DNA from: Dipetalonema caudispina | Taxonomy: Eukaryota > Nematoda > Chromadorea > Rhabditida > Onchocercidae | Assembly: GCA_013365325.1 (NCBI GenBank) | Contig: JABVXV010000002.1 | Span: 992,001-1,056,000, forward strand | Length of the DNA: 64,000 nt | Direction of reading: 5' to 3' | In this document: positions 27,001-39,508 of the stretch, piece after piece | Numbering within the stretch: position 1 is the stretch's first letter | How the letters are laid out: each line of letters opens with the position of its first letter | The notes under the pieces: generated by a model | What the model was told of the DNA's origin: nothing | Databases searched by the model: none | The model's input: the letters and a program-made list of their open reading frames with translations, nothing else | Translations under genes and position numbers: made by a program

Positions 27001-30000
27001 AGCTAAATAAATGTTAGATTCAGTGAAAACAACCATTCCATTTTTCTTTTCCTACCAAAAATCTTAAGCAGAAGTGATACTGTCATCCCGAACGTATTAC
27101 TCCTTTGATAACATAATTCTGGAAACATCCAGTTCTATATTACAATTGCAAGGATGAAACTTGGCGAATCAACTAAGAGTGAATTACATTTTCTAGATTT
27201 AAGTAAAGAAATAAAGATTTTTTCTTTTGGATTATCAGTTTTGAGGTCTATCTTTAAGATGAGAGAAAAGGAAAATGATTTTATGGATATTGATTGAATT
27301 AACTATTTTCTATCTGTTTTAGTTCTTCTAGTTTATTCTCACCTATTGTAGTTTTAATTTCGATTGGTTGATGCATTTTCAACTTGCAGAAAACTAAATT
27401 TATTGATTTAATAAGTTCGCTGAAATTTGTTTAGATATTTACCTGCCAACCTCTTCCAGTCTCTCTATGAGTTGTCAGGAGGTATATTACAAAGAGAAAA
27501 TGGGAGAAATGAAATATAATTTTCGATGTAGTAGTGACTCTATTTCGTTGTTCAAATGGTTACATTTCATTTGATATTGAAAAATACTAAAATTGATAAT
27601 TTTGGTTGGATTTTTAATGTTGTGACTCAGGAAAAGTTATTTTCCTAGAAAGATATGGTGGATTCTTCCATTTGTAGAAATTCTTGAACTCAGACATTTC
27701 TAAACTTCCAACTTTCGACATAAAAAATCCCCAATGATTCAAAACCATTTCGGATTGATTGATACGGTTATTAGAAAAATAATTTCAAATTCAAAAAAAT
27801 TTCACTCCCATGTGAATCTATTCGTATATGCAAATACGGGCAGCGTTTCAGTTTACAAATGGGGAAGAAAATGGAAATGAAGTAGTTAACCTCGAGCTTT
27901 CCAACTTCTCGAACTGTTTCATTGCTATAGAGATTAAAGCAATCATAACATGGTGATAGAAGATATAGAAGCCTCCAAAGATGAAATATTATCTGTGACA
28001 AATGTTGAAGATGTCACAGTGTGTCAACTTACTGTGATTTCACTTCAACTTTTCGTTTTATTTCTGAAGCTTAGCAATCCTTAAGGTTTTAATACAAATT
28101 ATTCTTTGCAGGAGCTGTGTAAATGAAATGATTACATTACTTTGATTGAGATTGTCCTGATTAACAATATGGTTAATTATGTTTACCGTTTATACAAAAA
28201 ACATCATCACAAATTAGAATCTCGGAAATGTATAATTTGGATATCCGATTCCGGAACAGACACATACTCTTACTTTAAAATTCAGGTTATGTGACTATGT
28301 TGATATTATCAATGACTTTACTGTTGTTTGTAATAATAGAAGTAAATTTTGCAGGATTATAAATTAACACTTCAGGTTGCCTCTCATGATGTCAATGAAA
28401 GAGTAAATTTTACATTTCAAGTTTTTAAATTGTCTTATACCATTAAGGATGTGCAGAATTTGTTTGTTTTCATATTTACATAAAAATTTTACTGCACTTG
28501 GCCAGATAATTCTTCAGAACGTATAATTAAGGATAGTTATTGTGGCTCTGTTTCGAGAGACTAATGCTCAATTGAATTATAATATATCTGCACTTGTATC
28601 ACAAGAACTCCAACTGATCCCGCTGTTGTTGTATGTTAAAGTGAAAGATGAAGATTACCCATAATTGGTGATAATTACTCCTTTTCCGCTTTGGATGGTA
28701 TACTTTCAAAAATTCTCAGCTCGTTTTCCTGAGTCAACTTGTGCATTTCTACGCGAACTTTTTGCTTGATATAATTTCATCGTTCATTACTTCCATCTTG
28801 GATGATACCATTGTTACTTCGAATAATGGAAATGAAGAAATAAAAAAGAATACTTTGTCATTTTAATTTCCTAACATACTGAATGATTTCGTCGGTTGGT
28901 TGAGTTGGAATATATGTTCGTCCACGAAAATATCTGCTATTTTTCGACTTATCTTTTAAATTTCAGCATTATCAAAATTCCTCGGTCAAAAATCAGAAAA
29001 TTTTGACGTGAATAATCATAGTAAGAGGATTCATAGAAATAAACCACTACCGTATCACTTTACTGGAAACATGCAATTTCAAGCAAAGAATTTTATATTA
29101 TTCAATTGTTGTTACAACTATTAAACCCATTGTTGTTAATGCAAAAATCATAAGCAACATCCATTTGAACCCTTTCTGCAGATAATGAATTCATTGTTCC
29201 GATACTTCTCTGAATTTTAAATGTATGATTTCTAACATTTATGGAGTAGTTAGTCATCTGTTCAGATAAGCAATGAAGCAAGTAAGTAAAGAAGACATGA
29301 TTTTCCGGAAAGACTAAAATCATATGCCGGGCTGTTTTTTGGATAAATATGAAAATTTCCTTTCAGTTAATGAGTACTTAACAACTTTCAGATAATTATT
29401 TACGGACGATTCTTTCATCCAATAGCTTAATGTTAATGAATGTAAAGGTCAATAAAGGTAAGGTAATAGACATTTTAATTCTTCGTGAATTTGTTTTCCA
29501 TTCAAACTCACCAATTAAATATCGGGTTTTAAACAAGTCCTGCTTTCCTTAATAATTTTAATGTGATAAATTTACTAGCAGTAAATTCCTTACTAATTCA
29601 TTGATCAAGAAAATCTAATAAACACTAATCATATCAGTGAATGTACCATTTAAAATTTTAGATATAAATTAGACACGAAAAGTTATTTTAGATCGTAACA
29701 GATTAAAAAGTTATATAACATCAGAGAAAAATAAGAAATAAAATTGTTGTGAAACGAGAACGGCCTAATAAATAGCAATTTGATTCATTAAATTTTTCTT
29801 CAGGAGAATGAACATGGCAAGAGTTAAATTTCAATTAGTTTATGTTTTACTAAAAATATTTTCAATTAAATCAATGACGAATAAAATTTAATACCATTTG
29901 ATATAGTAAGTTCCACGACATGAAAATTTCCCATTTCATTCTCAATTTAATATATTTCATTACTAAATTCCACTTTAGTTTTTAAATACATTTAATTCAA

Positions 30001-31202
30001 TCAGTTTCTCTTTAGTATCAAAACTTATCTAATGTTTTGCATTTATTCAAAATGTGATTTCAGAAAATGCTTCTCTATTTTCCTGAATTTTGTAAATTTG
30101 GGAGGATGTTGAATGTATCTACCAAAGTTATAAAACAAGTTGCAAAACAAGAACTGCAAACGTTGCAATATCAAATGAAGGCAACACGATGTCCAGTATA
30201 ATGTCCATCTATGGCCTCAGGCTATTCTTCACCGGTTACATACGTTCATTCATTTATCTTAATAAATTTATTAATATGATGATATACAGAGATTAAACAA
30301 ATTTGAAAATACAGTACATATAAAAGGACAACGTAGAACAAGTGGGTAGTGCAAGTATCGGAAATTTCTAATTTTAAAATAATTATTACATTGCAATTTC
30401 ATCATTCACCTGCTAAATAGACTTTTGATTAAATATTTCAATTTTAAAATGCCAAATTTCAAATTCAAATTCTTCAGATTCAATGGAACCGAAAAAAACT
30501 GAGATTCATAGGGCTGACTTCTCTAAAGTTGCTTCAGTTTCTTCTATTAATTAGTTAACTGTTGGATGTTAATCATTTCATTTAATAGTAATAATAGTGA
30601 TCTCTAGAAACATGTACAACAGCCTTTATATGCTGTGATGTATTTCCCACGAATGGCTGAATTCTGTATTTTGAGTAATAACGATGGTAAATTTTTTTTT
30701 TTTTTTTGAGCATTGGTCGATAGTAAGTTCAATTTTGTTTGAAGTTAAATACAAATTGTGAAATAGAAGGTCATCACCACAAAAAGCTACAAAAAGTACC
30801 TTTCAGCATATTGCCTTGTATAGGTACAATGATTTTCAGGAATTATATTATTACTGTGAAAAACTGTTTTACTGGAAAAATTTTTGTTTTGCTTGTAATT
30901 AGTTGGAAGCAAACTTCTTATCTATCCTGAAATTAGAAGTATTACGTTAATGTAAAATATATGGTTTTCAAAAAATTAAAGATTGAAATGGTAAGTTTCA
31001 GAGATAAGTTACCTCCGAAGATATTCATATTTTAGTGAAAAACTTCTTGGAATGTTAGTATTGACATGATGAATGGTTATTTGATATTTTCATTGGTGAT
31101 ATTATACAGCGCATAATCTTAAGTACTGCAGTAACGAAAGTTTTTTAAAAAGCTTCCTAGTGAATTTTTGAATTTTGTACATTTATGTTCATTTAATTCA
31201 AG
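24053..31202. other. AT-rich non-coding region with isolated exon-like scraps
   Basis: About 7 kb with no gene I can assemble. Two stretches read like protein. One is 25331-25545 (+), an open frame ending at a stop, with its first ATG at 25417. The other is 30064-30201 (+), preceded by a TTTCAG acceptor and reading a 45-residue peptide with a Gln/Lys-rich end. Both are short, unsupported by homology I recognise, and lack phase-compatible partners. Confidence 0.45.
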
Positions 31203-33467
31203 GAATAGAGGACGAAGATGAATCAAACTATGTGAAATCCGGTAAAGTAAACGCTATTTTAACATTTAAGAGAATTGCGAAATATGTAAGCTCAGTTTTT
31301 CAACTTCTTTAAAATATGTCATGCTGAAATTTACAACGATCTAATTCTTAATGAATGGTTTCGTTACTAACCGCAAGGACGGTAAGCACAGTTGTTGTTA
31401 TGGAAGCGGTAAGCACAAATGCAATAGCTATAATTATGATCTTCACGTAAAATCGCATACCACAAAGCTGATATCCTTTTCCGTTCAGAAACGAAAGTAA
31501 ATCATGAATATGTCACGAGTTACGGAAAAGAATGACAAAAGTGAAAGGACCGAAATACACGAAGTAGAACTATCCGTGAAATAACAGATGTCATTACGAT
31601 CTGAAAAGGAAGTGAAATTTATAGGGATAGATTAAGTGGTTAACGTGTCATAAACATCACATGTCATATGTCGTAATATTCTCCAACCTTCAAAAATGTT
31701 TTTTTGAACTGCGTAGTGTAAACGTTTCTCTTTCGTAGAATTATTTATACGTCATGTGATGATACTTTTGAAACTGAAGCAGAAGATAGGGTGACTGTAT
31801 CTTTAGGAGATGAAATGATCGGTAACAGCGGTGGGAGATCTAACGATTAGTTTCTTCGTTATTTCGTTTTGTTCGTAATTCGGGTCAACCATCTACCATA
31901 AGTCAAACTAATTGGATCCGATAGGTGACGATAGAAGCAATGACTCCTTCTTTTTTTTACAAAGGTGAAGAGTGAAAGGATACAATTGTTTCTTTATTAG
32001 GCTTCGCAAATTAATTATACTTCTTATTCCACGAAACGAAGACCTTAAATCAACATTTACCATATTTTTAAATTAATTTTAGCTATTTAATATGAATTAA
32101 ACTATTTACAAAGATGTCATATGGACAGGCAACACTGTGACATGCACTTTCCATCACAAAATTATTGTTGTAATTTCGAAGCTTTTAACTGTTTTCAAAA
32201 CACATCGATTTTGAGAAATTGTTAGTTCCAACTAATTGGAAACATTCATCTCCTACCTTTCCATTTTTTTCAACTGCAATTATTGAAAACTAAGAAAGTG
32301 TTTGATAAGTGAAAGGGAAAAGACCGCTCCTCACCTCTTTACTGCCATTTATTTCTATAACAAGAAATTCTTCCTTTTGTTTGAAATCATTCTGTATATT
32401 TCATCCTTTTATTAATCATTGCCATTTGATTATTCCACAGTGACAGTAATCACGAAGATAAGAGATAAACTAATGACGAGGATTGCATAATTCTTGTACT
32501 GTAACTTGAATATTTATTAAAAACGAAAGAAATCTTTTTCATTTCAAGTTTACATCAAAATGAAAATGAGTGAAAATGCCTTATAAATATATTCTTTTTC
32601 CTTTCTCAGATAAAAATTTTTTCTTGCATTTTTTAGGATATCACACTTCGAATATTGCAAGCATTTGATTGCATGTGTCGAAGGTGAATTGTTTATAAAT
32701 CATCTTTTACGAAAAAAATTTATTGAACCATCAAGAAATATCCCTGGTACTTTCATTTCTAATGATAGTATGATAATTCGAGTGTGACCGTCATGTCTGA
32801 CCGTCATTTAATTGTACTTATTACTGTTTAAAACGTTAATAATTCAAATAAAACAAATGGACACTTATGACTGTTATCAACTATCATTTAAAATCTGATT
32901 AGCCTGAAGGATGAGGACATACTGTAACTATTGATAGTATATTTACACAGTTAGAAACATAGTTGGATCATACTACTTTTTTTTTCTAATTGCAATCAAG
33001 TATTATGCGGATTTCTAGATAATTAATGAATTTCGATCTTCGGTGTACGGTTACAGTATAAAACCGAAAAGTTAAAAAGTGACTGGCATTTTTTGAAAAT
33101 TTAACTCTTTAAGTTGATAGGGCTAACATATATCGTAACTTAGTAATGTATTTCAAGAAATCAAAGAAAGATAAATGCCTTAAACTTTTGTTGTTGAATT
33201 CTTTCATACCTTACAGAAGCTATCAACACCAGTGAAAGTTTGATAAACTATAACAGGAATAGATCTGCAGAAAGTGAAGTTCCACTGGAAATTCTCTCCA
33301 TAAGGTCAAACTACCATGTTATCAACGAAGCACTGCAGCATCTAAAAGTATTTTGCGAAATGACCGCATACATTTGCATCCCCGGTATCTTTATGCTCCC
33401 CTCTTCCAGATACCGTACCCTACGCGTATACCGTAATCCAGTGCGTACCACAACTCTCTCCAGCTAA
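31203..33467. other. Cluster of unassigned exon-like pieces on both strands
   Basis: On the + strand three pieces have acceptors and donors: 31203-31241 (acidic, GIEDEDESNYVKS-like), 32637-32683 (TTTTTAG acceptor, AAG|GTGAAT donor, reading DITLRILQAFDCMC) and 33217-33347 (TTACAG acceptor; open to a stop at 33467). Their phases do not chain, so they are not shown to be one gene. On the - strand there are hydrophobic, membrane-helix-like pieces at 32498-32430 (after TTACAG) and 31458-31348 (an ATG followed by about 25 mostly apolar residues). A small gene, a decayed gene or chance are all possible. Confidence 0.3.
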
Positions 33468-35117
33468 TTCACATCCTTGGGAATTTTTCAGGTTTAGAAA
33501 TGAAAGAATTCCTGTCACATTATAAATTTTATCAAATGAATTTCAAATTATTACATTTAGTTAACTCGAGTTAGCACTCCAATGAAATGTCATGACCACT
33601 AACTCAAACTTTTTATGTCAATTCTATAAAAGTTCAACTATTATGACTTCAAATTTGTGTGAAAACTACCTCCCATCTTCATCTAACACTTAACGAGAAG
33701 TACGTAGCATGAACACATGCAGTTCAAGCAGTACTGCAAGCTATTTGATTTAATAATACATCTAACTTCACAAGAATATTTCACGTGAAATGCAACCAAA
33801 ACAATGATTGTAAAGAGTACAATAAATCTTACACCTCATTTAAACGCAAATAATTTCTAGTTTTGTATAAACAGAATGAAATTTAGAAGAGGGTAAATAT
33901 TTTTGATTAGCAAAAAATAAGCATGAAGAAAAATACTGAACTGTCAAATATAACGAGACTACTGTTAAATTCAATGAGTAGAGAAGATCTCGGGAACTTC
34001 GACAACATTTATTTCCCTTTCAACTTCTTTTGATCCTTATCAGTAACACAAATTCTTCTCCACTACGATACAACAATTTCAGATAGCTTTTTCGATTTCA
34101 GGATCTGAAAGTTAGAAAAGCAACCGATCTGTTATGTCTGATAGAATTCATTTTCTTGCATATATTTATCAAGAATAGTTATATAAACAAAACGTTTTTC
34201 ACATTTATTTGTATAACTTGCAACTATTCAATGATATCAAGCAGATAAACAGTAAATTAGATAAAAATGCTATTTAAGATGGATTATCATCAACGCGATG
34301 AGAGTAAATTTTTGGCTTAAAATAACAAAAAATAGGCATCAAATGTAACGCTTTTCCTTGATAAAGAATGTGATACAGTAGAAGAACATTACAAACTTAA
34401 CAAGATGCACTTCACAATACAGAAATGTAACCATACACCGGATTATGAATTTCCGTTAAAAAGAAAATTTAGTTTGCAAATCTGACATTTCCAGGAAGAA
34501 CTGGCGGATATGGAAATGCATAGAACGAAACGTTAAAAAAACTCTTTCCAACTCTATTTTCGATCCTTTTTAATCACAGTTTAACTCGATATCTTTGATA
34601 GGATATATGGCCCGTAATTTGTATTATTAACGGATTATAATATAAGCCCTATAAATGAATGAGATTTGACCTATTCTGGGTAAAAAGTTTATTTGAAAAA
34701 TAACAAGTGAGGGAAAATGGCAGAAATGAACAGCATTAGCCAAGTGAAAAAATAAAGGATGATTTAGATAGTAACTAAAACAAGATGAACTTATCTACAC
34801 TTTCATTATTAGTAATACAACAATATATAGTACAGATGAAAAACGAAATTCCCGAGTTATCCAAACTTGACAGCTTAAAGCTGCACGTCAATCATATTAA
34901 CAATATAAATTAGCTATTCTTAACTGGTCAACGAAATGAATGACGTGTTATGCAAGAATGGAAGGATTCAAAAAAAGGAAAAAATAAATTGATTAACGAG
35001 GTTAACATCAAACTGAGGCATGAAAAGGTATTATTCCACATAATATTCCTATTTACTTTTTGAAAATGACAGCTTATTAATTGAGCGCCGTTTAAGGAAA
35101 CATGTAGAATGGAAGAA
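33468..35117. other. Region 3' of the Polycomb gene, probably including its 3' UTR
   Basis: AT-rich DNA with no supported coding sequence. On the minus strand it follows the stop codon of the PCGF-like gene. An AATAAA on that strand at 34688-34693 would give a 3' UTR of roughly 430 nt; this is an inference from one hexamer. Confidence 0.4.
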
Positions 35118-38100
35118 TCAACTATGGCTCATGAAGGGTGTTATGTGAGCAGTAGGAATTGGAATTGGAGAAACAATTTTCTGCTGTAGTTTAGCAGCAG
35201 CTGGTGAGGATGCTCTGCTACTATTACCACTGCTGTTCAACAATTTATTGTTGCTATTACTACTTGTACTAGTAGCTGCTGGCGGAAGAGGCACTGCTGT
35301 GGGATGTTTAACTTGTTGCTGAGAACTTTTCGAACTGATTGGAGGACTATGTGTTGATCTAAGTTGATTAGATGATGAACATGGCGATGTTGAACCATTG
35401 CTGTGAGAGAGAAGAGGTGGAGTACTAGCACCAGGAAGTCCGGGAATTGGAGGTGGTTGCATATGCAAGTGATGCATGAAGTTTGCCAGAGCTGGATTCC
35501 TGCAAACAATTTTTATTCAAAATATTCCTTTTATCATTTCCCTTAAAGCAATAAATGATTTCAGACTTTTTCATCTTAGCTATGATGCTGTGAATAGATA
35601 AATAAAATAACTGATAAGCTAATTAATTATCAGATGATATACATCCTGACGAAGTCGCCTTATGTTTCATTCTGACAAAAAGCGCCTAAACAAAAAGACA
35701 TTAGAAGGGATCCTGCAACATCAGTACCACTAATAGTTCATCTCAAAATATTCAGCATAAGAAAAAGTAGAAAACGACTAATTTTTCCATTAAGTGGAAC
35801 TAAAATATGGATACATTAATTTATTTACATCCAGCCATACTTATATTGAGCTAGGAAGCTTTAGAGGAAAGCTAATGAAATGTACTACACTTATAGTATA
35901 ATAATGTTAGTCTTCTATACGCTGCAAAGGGCGTAAGCATATTTGACATGAAAAAAACTCTATAAATACCTTAAATAAGGAGTGGTTTCAGGCACAATAG
36001 GCATACCACGTCCAGAAAGAATATGCTTAATTGGTTGTGCAGCAATTTTTGGATCCATAAATAGTGGTGGTTGCACATGTATCGGTGGACTGAACCCAAC
36101 ATGCTTTCCGTCTAGAGGAAAAGAGGACAGCTGAAAATGAATCATGAAGTTAGTCACAAAATATAAATTTTACTACTCATTTTCAGTCTAAAAAAATCGG
36201 ATTCTGAATTCGTTTGGAAAAAACTTTCAGTTACGAAAAAAAAAAACAGACTAGAGACTAAACGACTTTTTTAACAACATTTAACAAACAAAAGGAAAAT
36301 GAAAGTACAATTACATGCCTTATTTCCCATTCCATTTAAACCATAACTTTTCACTAAAGCCTCGTAATTAGTTTTCATCTCCATTGGACGTGGCTGTATT
36401 GGTCTCGGATGACTGATTGTTGTTGTTGTTGTCGCTGTTGTACTTGTCGGAGTAGAAATAGTTGTAATCACAGTGTTATTCTCTGTGATTTTCGAAATTG
36501 TATGCAATTTACTAAGAGTTTTCTCCTTGGTTGTAGCATTCTCAGTTTTCACATTGGATGAACCTGATTCTGTCTTGATACCATCGGTGGATATAAGCTT
36601 CACAGCTTGCAAATTGCTATTTGTGTTTCCAGTTTTACTAGTTGACTCCGTAGATTTATCATTCGACACAAGTTTGGATGACGATTCAGTGACACCAGAA
36701 GCTGCTGCTTTTGATAATGTCTTTGTCCTGCATCCCTTTGAGCCCTTTACTGAACGACTTGGAGAAGAATCAATGATTTGCTGTAATCTGAAAAATAAGT
36801 TGGTGTAAAATACACTATTCAAACGAAAGTATAAATTAAGGCAAAAAACTGTAGTACGTTATATTAAAATTGTGAAAAATTACTTATTATCAAAAGATGT
36901 TGGCATTAGCTTTGCTTGCTTCACAGCCGGTGTATCATCATGAGATGGTGTTTTTGTCGAAGTTTTTTCAGCAGATTTTATGCGTCCATTACTGCTGGAT
37001 TTCTTACCCAAACCTGTGTTTTCAAGTCGCATTAGCGGGGGAGGTCCTTTTGCAAGCGGTGAGACACCGGTCATACGCTGCACAGGTACTGGAGATGCAA
37101 CTTGTTTTTTTGTTGGTGCGGTAGATTTCCTCTTCTTCCTGTTAAAAAAAAAAAGACTGAGTTAAAACAAAAAGAAAAGACAAAAAAAAAACGTGAATAA
37201 CTTCATGCATATTTGAGAAAAACTGCAGAAATGACGGGGAATCTTGAAACAAAGGAAATTATGGAATTCATTATTCCCGATTAATTATCTTTTCATTAGA
37301 GCCAAGATCGGAGACAAAAAAATCAGAGCATTCCTAAACACTTGCAAAAATCATCATAACAATTCTTATACATATTTCACCATTAACTTACAGATCAGGA
37401 GATTTATCTCAATTATAGAATTATATTTAAAAGTTGAACGACCGAAAATCATTTCACCTGGGTGGTGGATGCACTTCGGTGGTGATGATAGGTTGATGAT
37501 TTGGTCCACCTTCCATCATTGAAGTATTTAATGATACAGTTAATGCTGGCAACTGTACAGGAGTTTCAATTGCAGCTGTGACTGCAGCATTTCCTTGTGA
37601 AAGGGGTTCTTCAGCAACGAGTTCTGGCATGAATTCCATATCTAACACTGGTGGCTTTTCCTCTTCGAGATGTCGCTGCAATATGGATTACAAAGTTAAT
37701 ATTGAAATGTGTCGCAAAACATTAGAACAACCCTATGCGATTAAAGTTGGACTTCCACAACATTGAAAAGATGATATGAATATATAAGATCTACGACTAG
37801 AAATACTTTCAGATACTCACCTGTAAGGTAAAAAGAATTTTCATTGGTCCCAGACGTTGCCATGAAAACATATAAGCAACATCCTGTAGTGTGCACTGAT
37901 CATCCAACGTCACATTGCAATCACTATCGACAAAAAATAATCGATAAGTATCCGAAACCTCTAACTTCGCTTCCAGTAATTTCCGTAGTGCACTAATTCT
38001 TGTCGATGCTTGACAGCGGAAATACCTGAAAGATCGAATTATACTTCTGAAAATTGGTAAATTGCAGAACATAACTAGTATCCCAAGTCATAAAAAGAGA

Positions 38101-39497
38101 TAATTGTTGAAGACAGTAGCAGTTGTTTCTTTTTTAAAAAAAAAGAAGGTAGCAAAGGGGTAAACATCAGGAAAACGGATAAGATTTTAAGAATCTAGAA
38201 GTTAAATTTCCCAATATTCATTCTGAAGTGAACTAAGAAAGGTATACACAACAAGAAAATATGAATACCTTCTGAATGTAGTTAACATTGCTTCTTGCTT
38301 TTCCAAACGATCAGCTTCTGCAACTGTTGATGGCTTGTTGTCATCAAGCAATCTTGATGCACTTACTGCTTCCCTATCATTATTATCTTCACCGGCGTCA
38401 TTATCTGATATACCCGGTGATATGTATTCTAAACATAATGAGACCATCTCATTGGGAGCACACAGTTCTGAGGCGAGTTGCATAAGCTTCTAAAATTTGC
38501 AGAATTATTTTGCGAATCGTGTCCTACTTTCGCTTCATAATAAATTGCAGAAAGAAAAAAGAAATAAATGAAATGAAGAGGTTCCATAGTAAAAAAAAAA
38601 CTTGTCAATGTCCTTTTTAAAAGGTGTTCATCAACTTTTTTCTTTTCAACCTTCTTACATCGCCAGTGAAGTCAACAAAAACATAGCACAAAACTCACGC
38701 ACACCAAATCGCGATACACATGATATATTCCACACATATGAGGAATCGCAAAGGCTATGGAATACGCTAAAGCTGGCAGCTTCATAATAAATTGCGGATC
38801 TACTCATGAGATTTCAACTTCGCAAATTTTGCTAAATTAAGACGGCGAAATATGAAATCTCTCCAAGCATAAAATCCCAAAAATTACCTTATCAAGAATT
38901 GTTGCTTTCTCATCAGGTGAAACGATTCGTTTCTTAAGAAATTCACCACGCTGCAGTAGCTCTTGCCAATACACTTCTGGCACCATTTTGTAGACTAATT
39001 TCTGGAGTGTATCATCACGTACGAAAGCCTCGGAAAGATCTTTACCGAATGATGCGGCACATTTTGTACAGTGATACACTTCAGCCTTCTCGATATTACC
39101 CAATAAACAAGCTCGACAGTCTGAAATTATGCAGTGTATAGATATACAAATCGTATTATATAAACGGGATTTCCAAATTATATTTTATAAATATCAAAAA
39201 TCAAACTAACTCATCATTTTTAGTAGAAAATACATTTTGATCACCAGCTGCAGTATATTCAGTTTTAATTAAAAGTTAATGTGAAGGACAAAAAGCTAAG
39301 TTATAAGAAGGGAAAATTTGGTTATGTAAGGCAGTAAAGGAGAGGATAAAAATGAATGGAAAATGCTGATGATATGTAAGATCGATTAACTAACAGGAGT
39401 GAAGACATTCGGTAAGCGTCACCGCATCAATCAAATACGATTTGCACAACGAACAACATAAATTCTCGTTCAAATCCGCTCCATGGATGTCTTTCAT
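35118..39497 (-). CDS. mig-32: Polycomb group RING-finger protein (PCGF/Bmi1-Psc family, MIG-32-like), 9 exons
   Basis: Predicted 748-residue nuclear PRC1-type subunit; PCGF proteins pair with RING1-type E3 ligases for histone H2A ubiquitylation. Exons (high to low): 39497-39395, 39120-38888, 38489-38269, 38025-37821, 37675-37458, 37138-36884, 36787-36319, 36130-35970, 35499-35118. An N-terminal C3HC4 RING is complete: C15, C18, C31, H33, C36, C39, C52, C55, with the family signature ECLHSYCRACL (30-40) and, after it, DDTLQKLVYKMVP. A RAWUL domain (about 120-254) contains YFRCQAST, ALRKLLEAKLEV and LQDVAYMFSWQRLGP. The C-terminal two-thirds is low-complexity, rich in Ser, Thr, Pro, Lys and Asn, with a basic RKKRKS patch at the start of exon 6; far longer than vertebrate PCGF proteins and reminiscent of Drosophila Psc in layout only. 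ATG lies 2 nt after TTTTCAG. Phase is kept at all junctions. The exon 7 donor is non-canonical (AAG|GCATGT) unless a shorter exon ending at 36355 (TTA|GTGAAA) is used. The neighbouring globin gene converges on it. Confidence 0.93.
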
Positions 39498-39499
39498 AA

Positions 39500-39508
39500 C
39501 TGAAAATT
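39500..39508 (-). other. Probable spliced-leader acceptor of the PCGF-like gene
   Basis: Read on the minus strand this is AATTTTCAG, followed by TT and the ATG of the RING exon. The two-base leader fits nematode trans-splicing; an upstream non-coding exon is the alternative. Confidence 0.55.

Noticed and set aside
31900..31960. A TYRIQLV-like ending on the minus strand suggesting a gustatory-receptor terminus
   Set aside because: There is no membrane helix before it, its order relative to the other hydrophobic pieces is wrong, and a stop lies just upstream.
36473..36808. 111-codon plus-strand open frame
   Set aside because: It lies antisense to exon 7 of the Polycomb gene, whose minus-strand frame is supported by phase and domain order.
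38602..38787. 61-codon plus-strand frame inside a Polycomb-gene intron
   Set aside because: It sits wholly in an intron on the opposite strand with no supporting signals; most likely chance.
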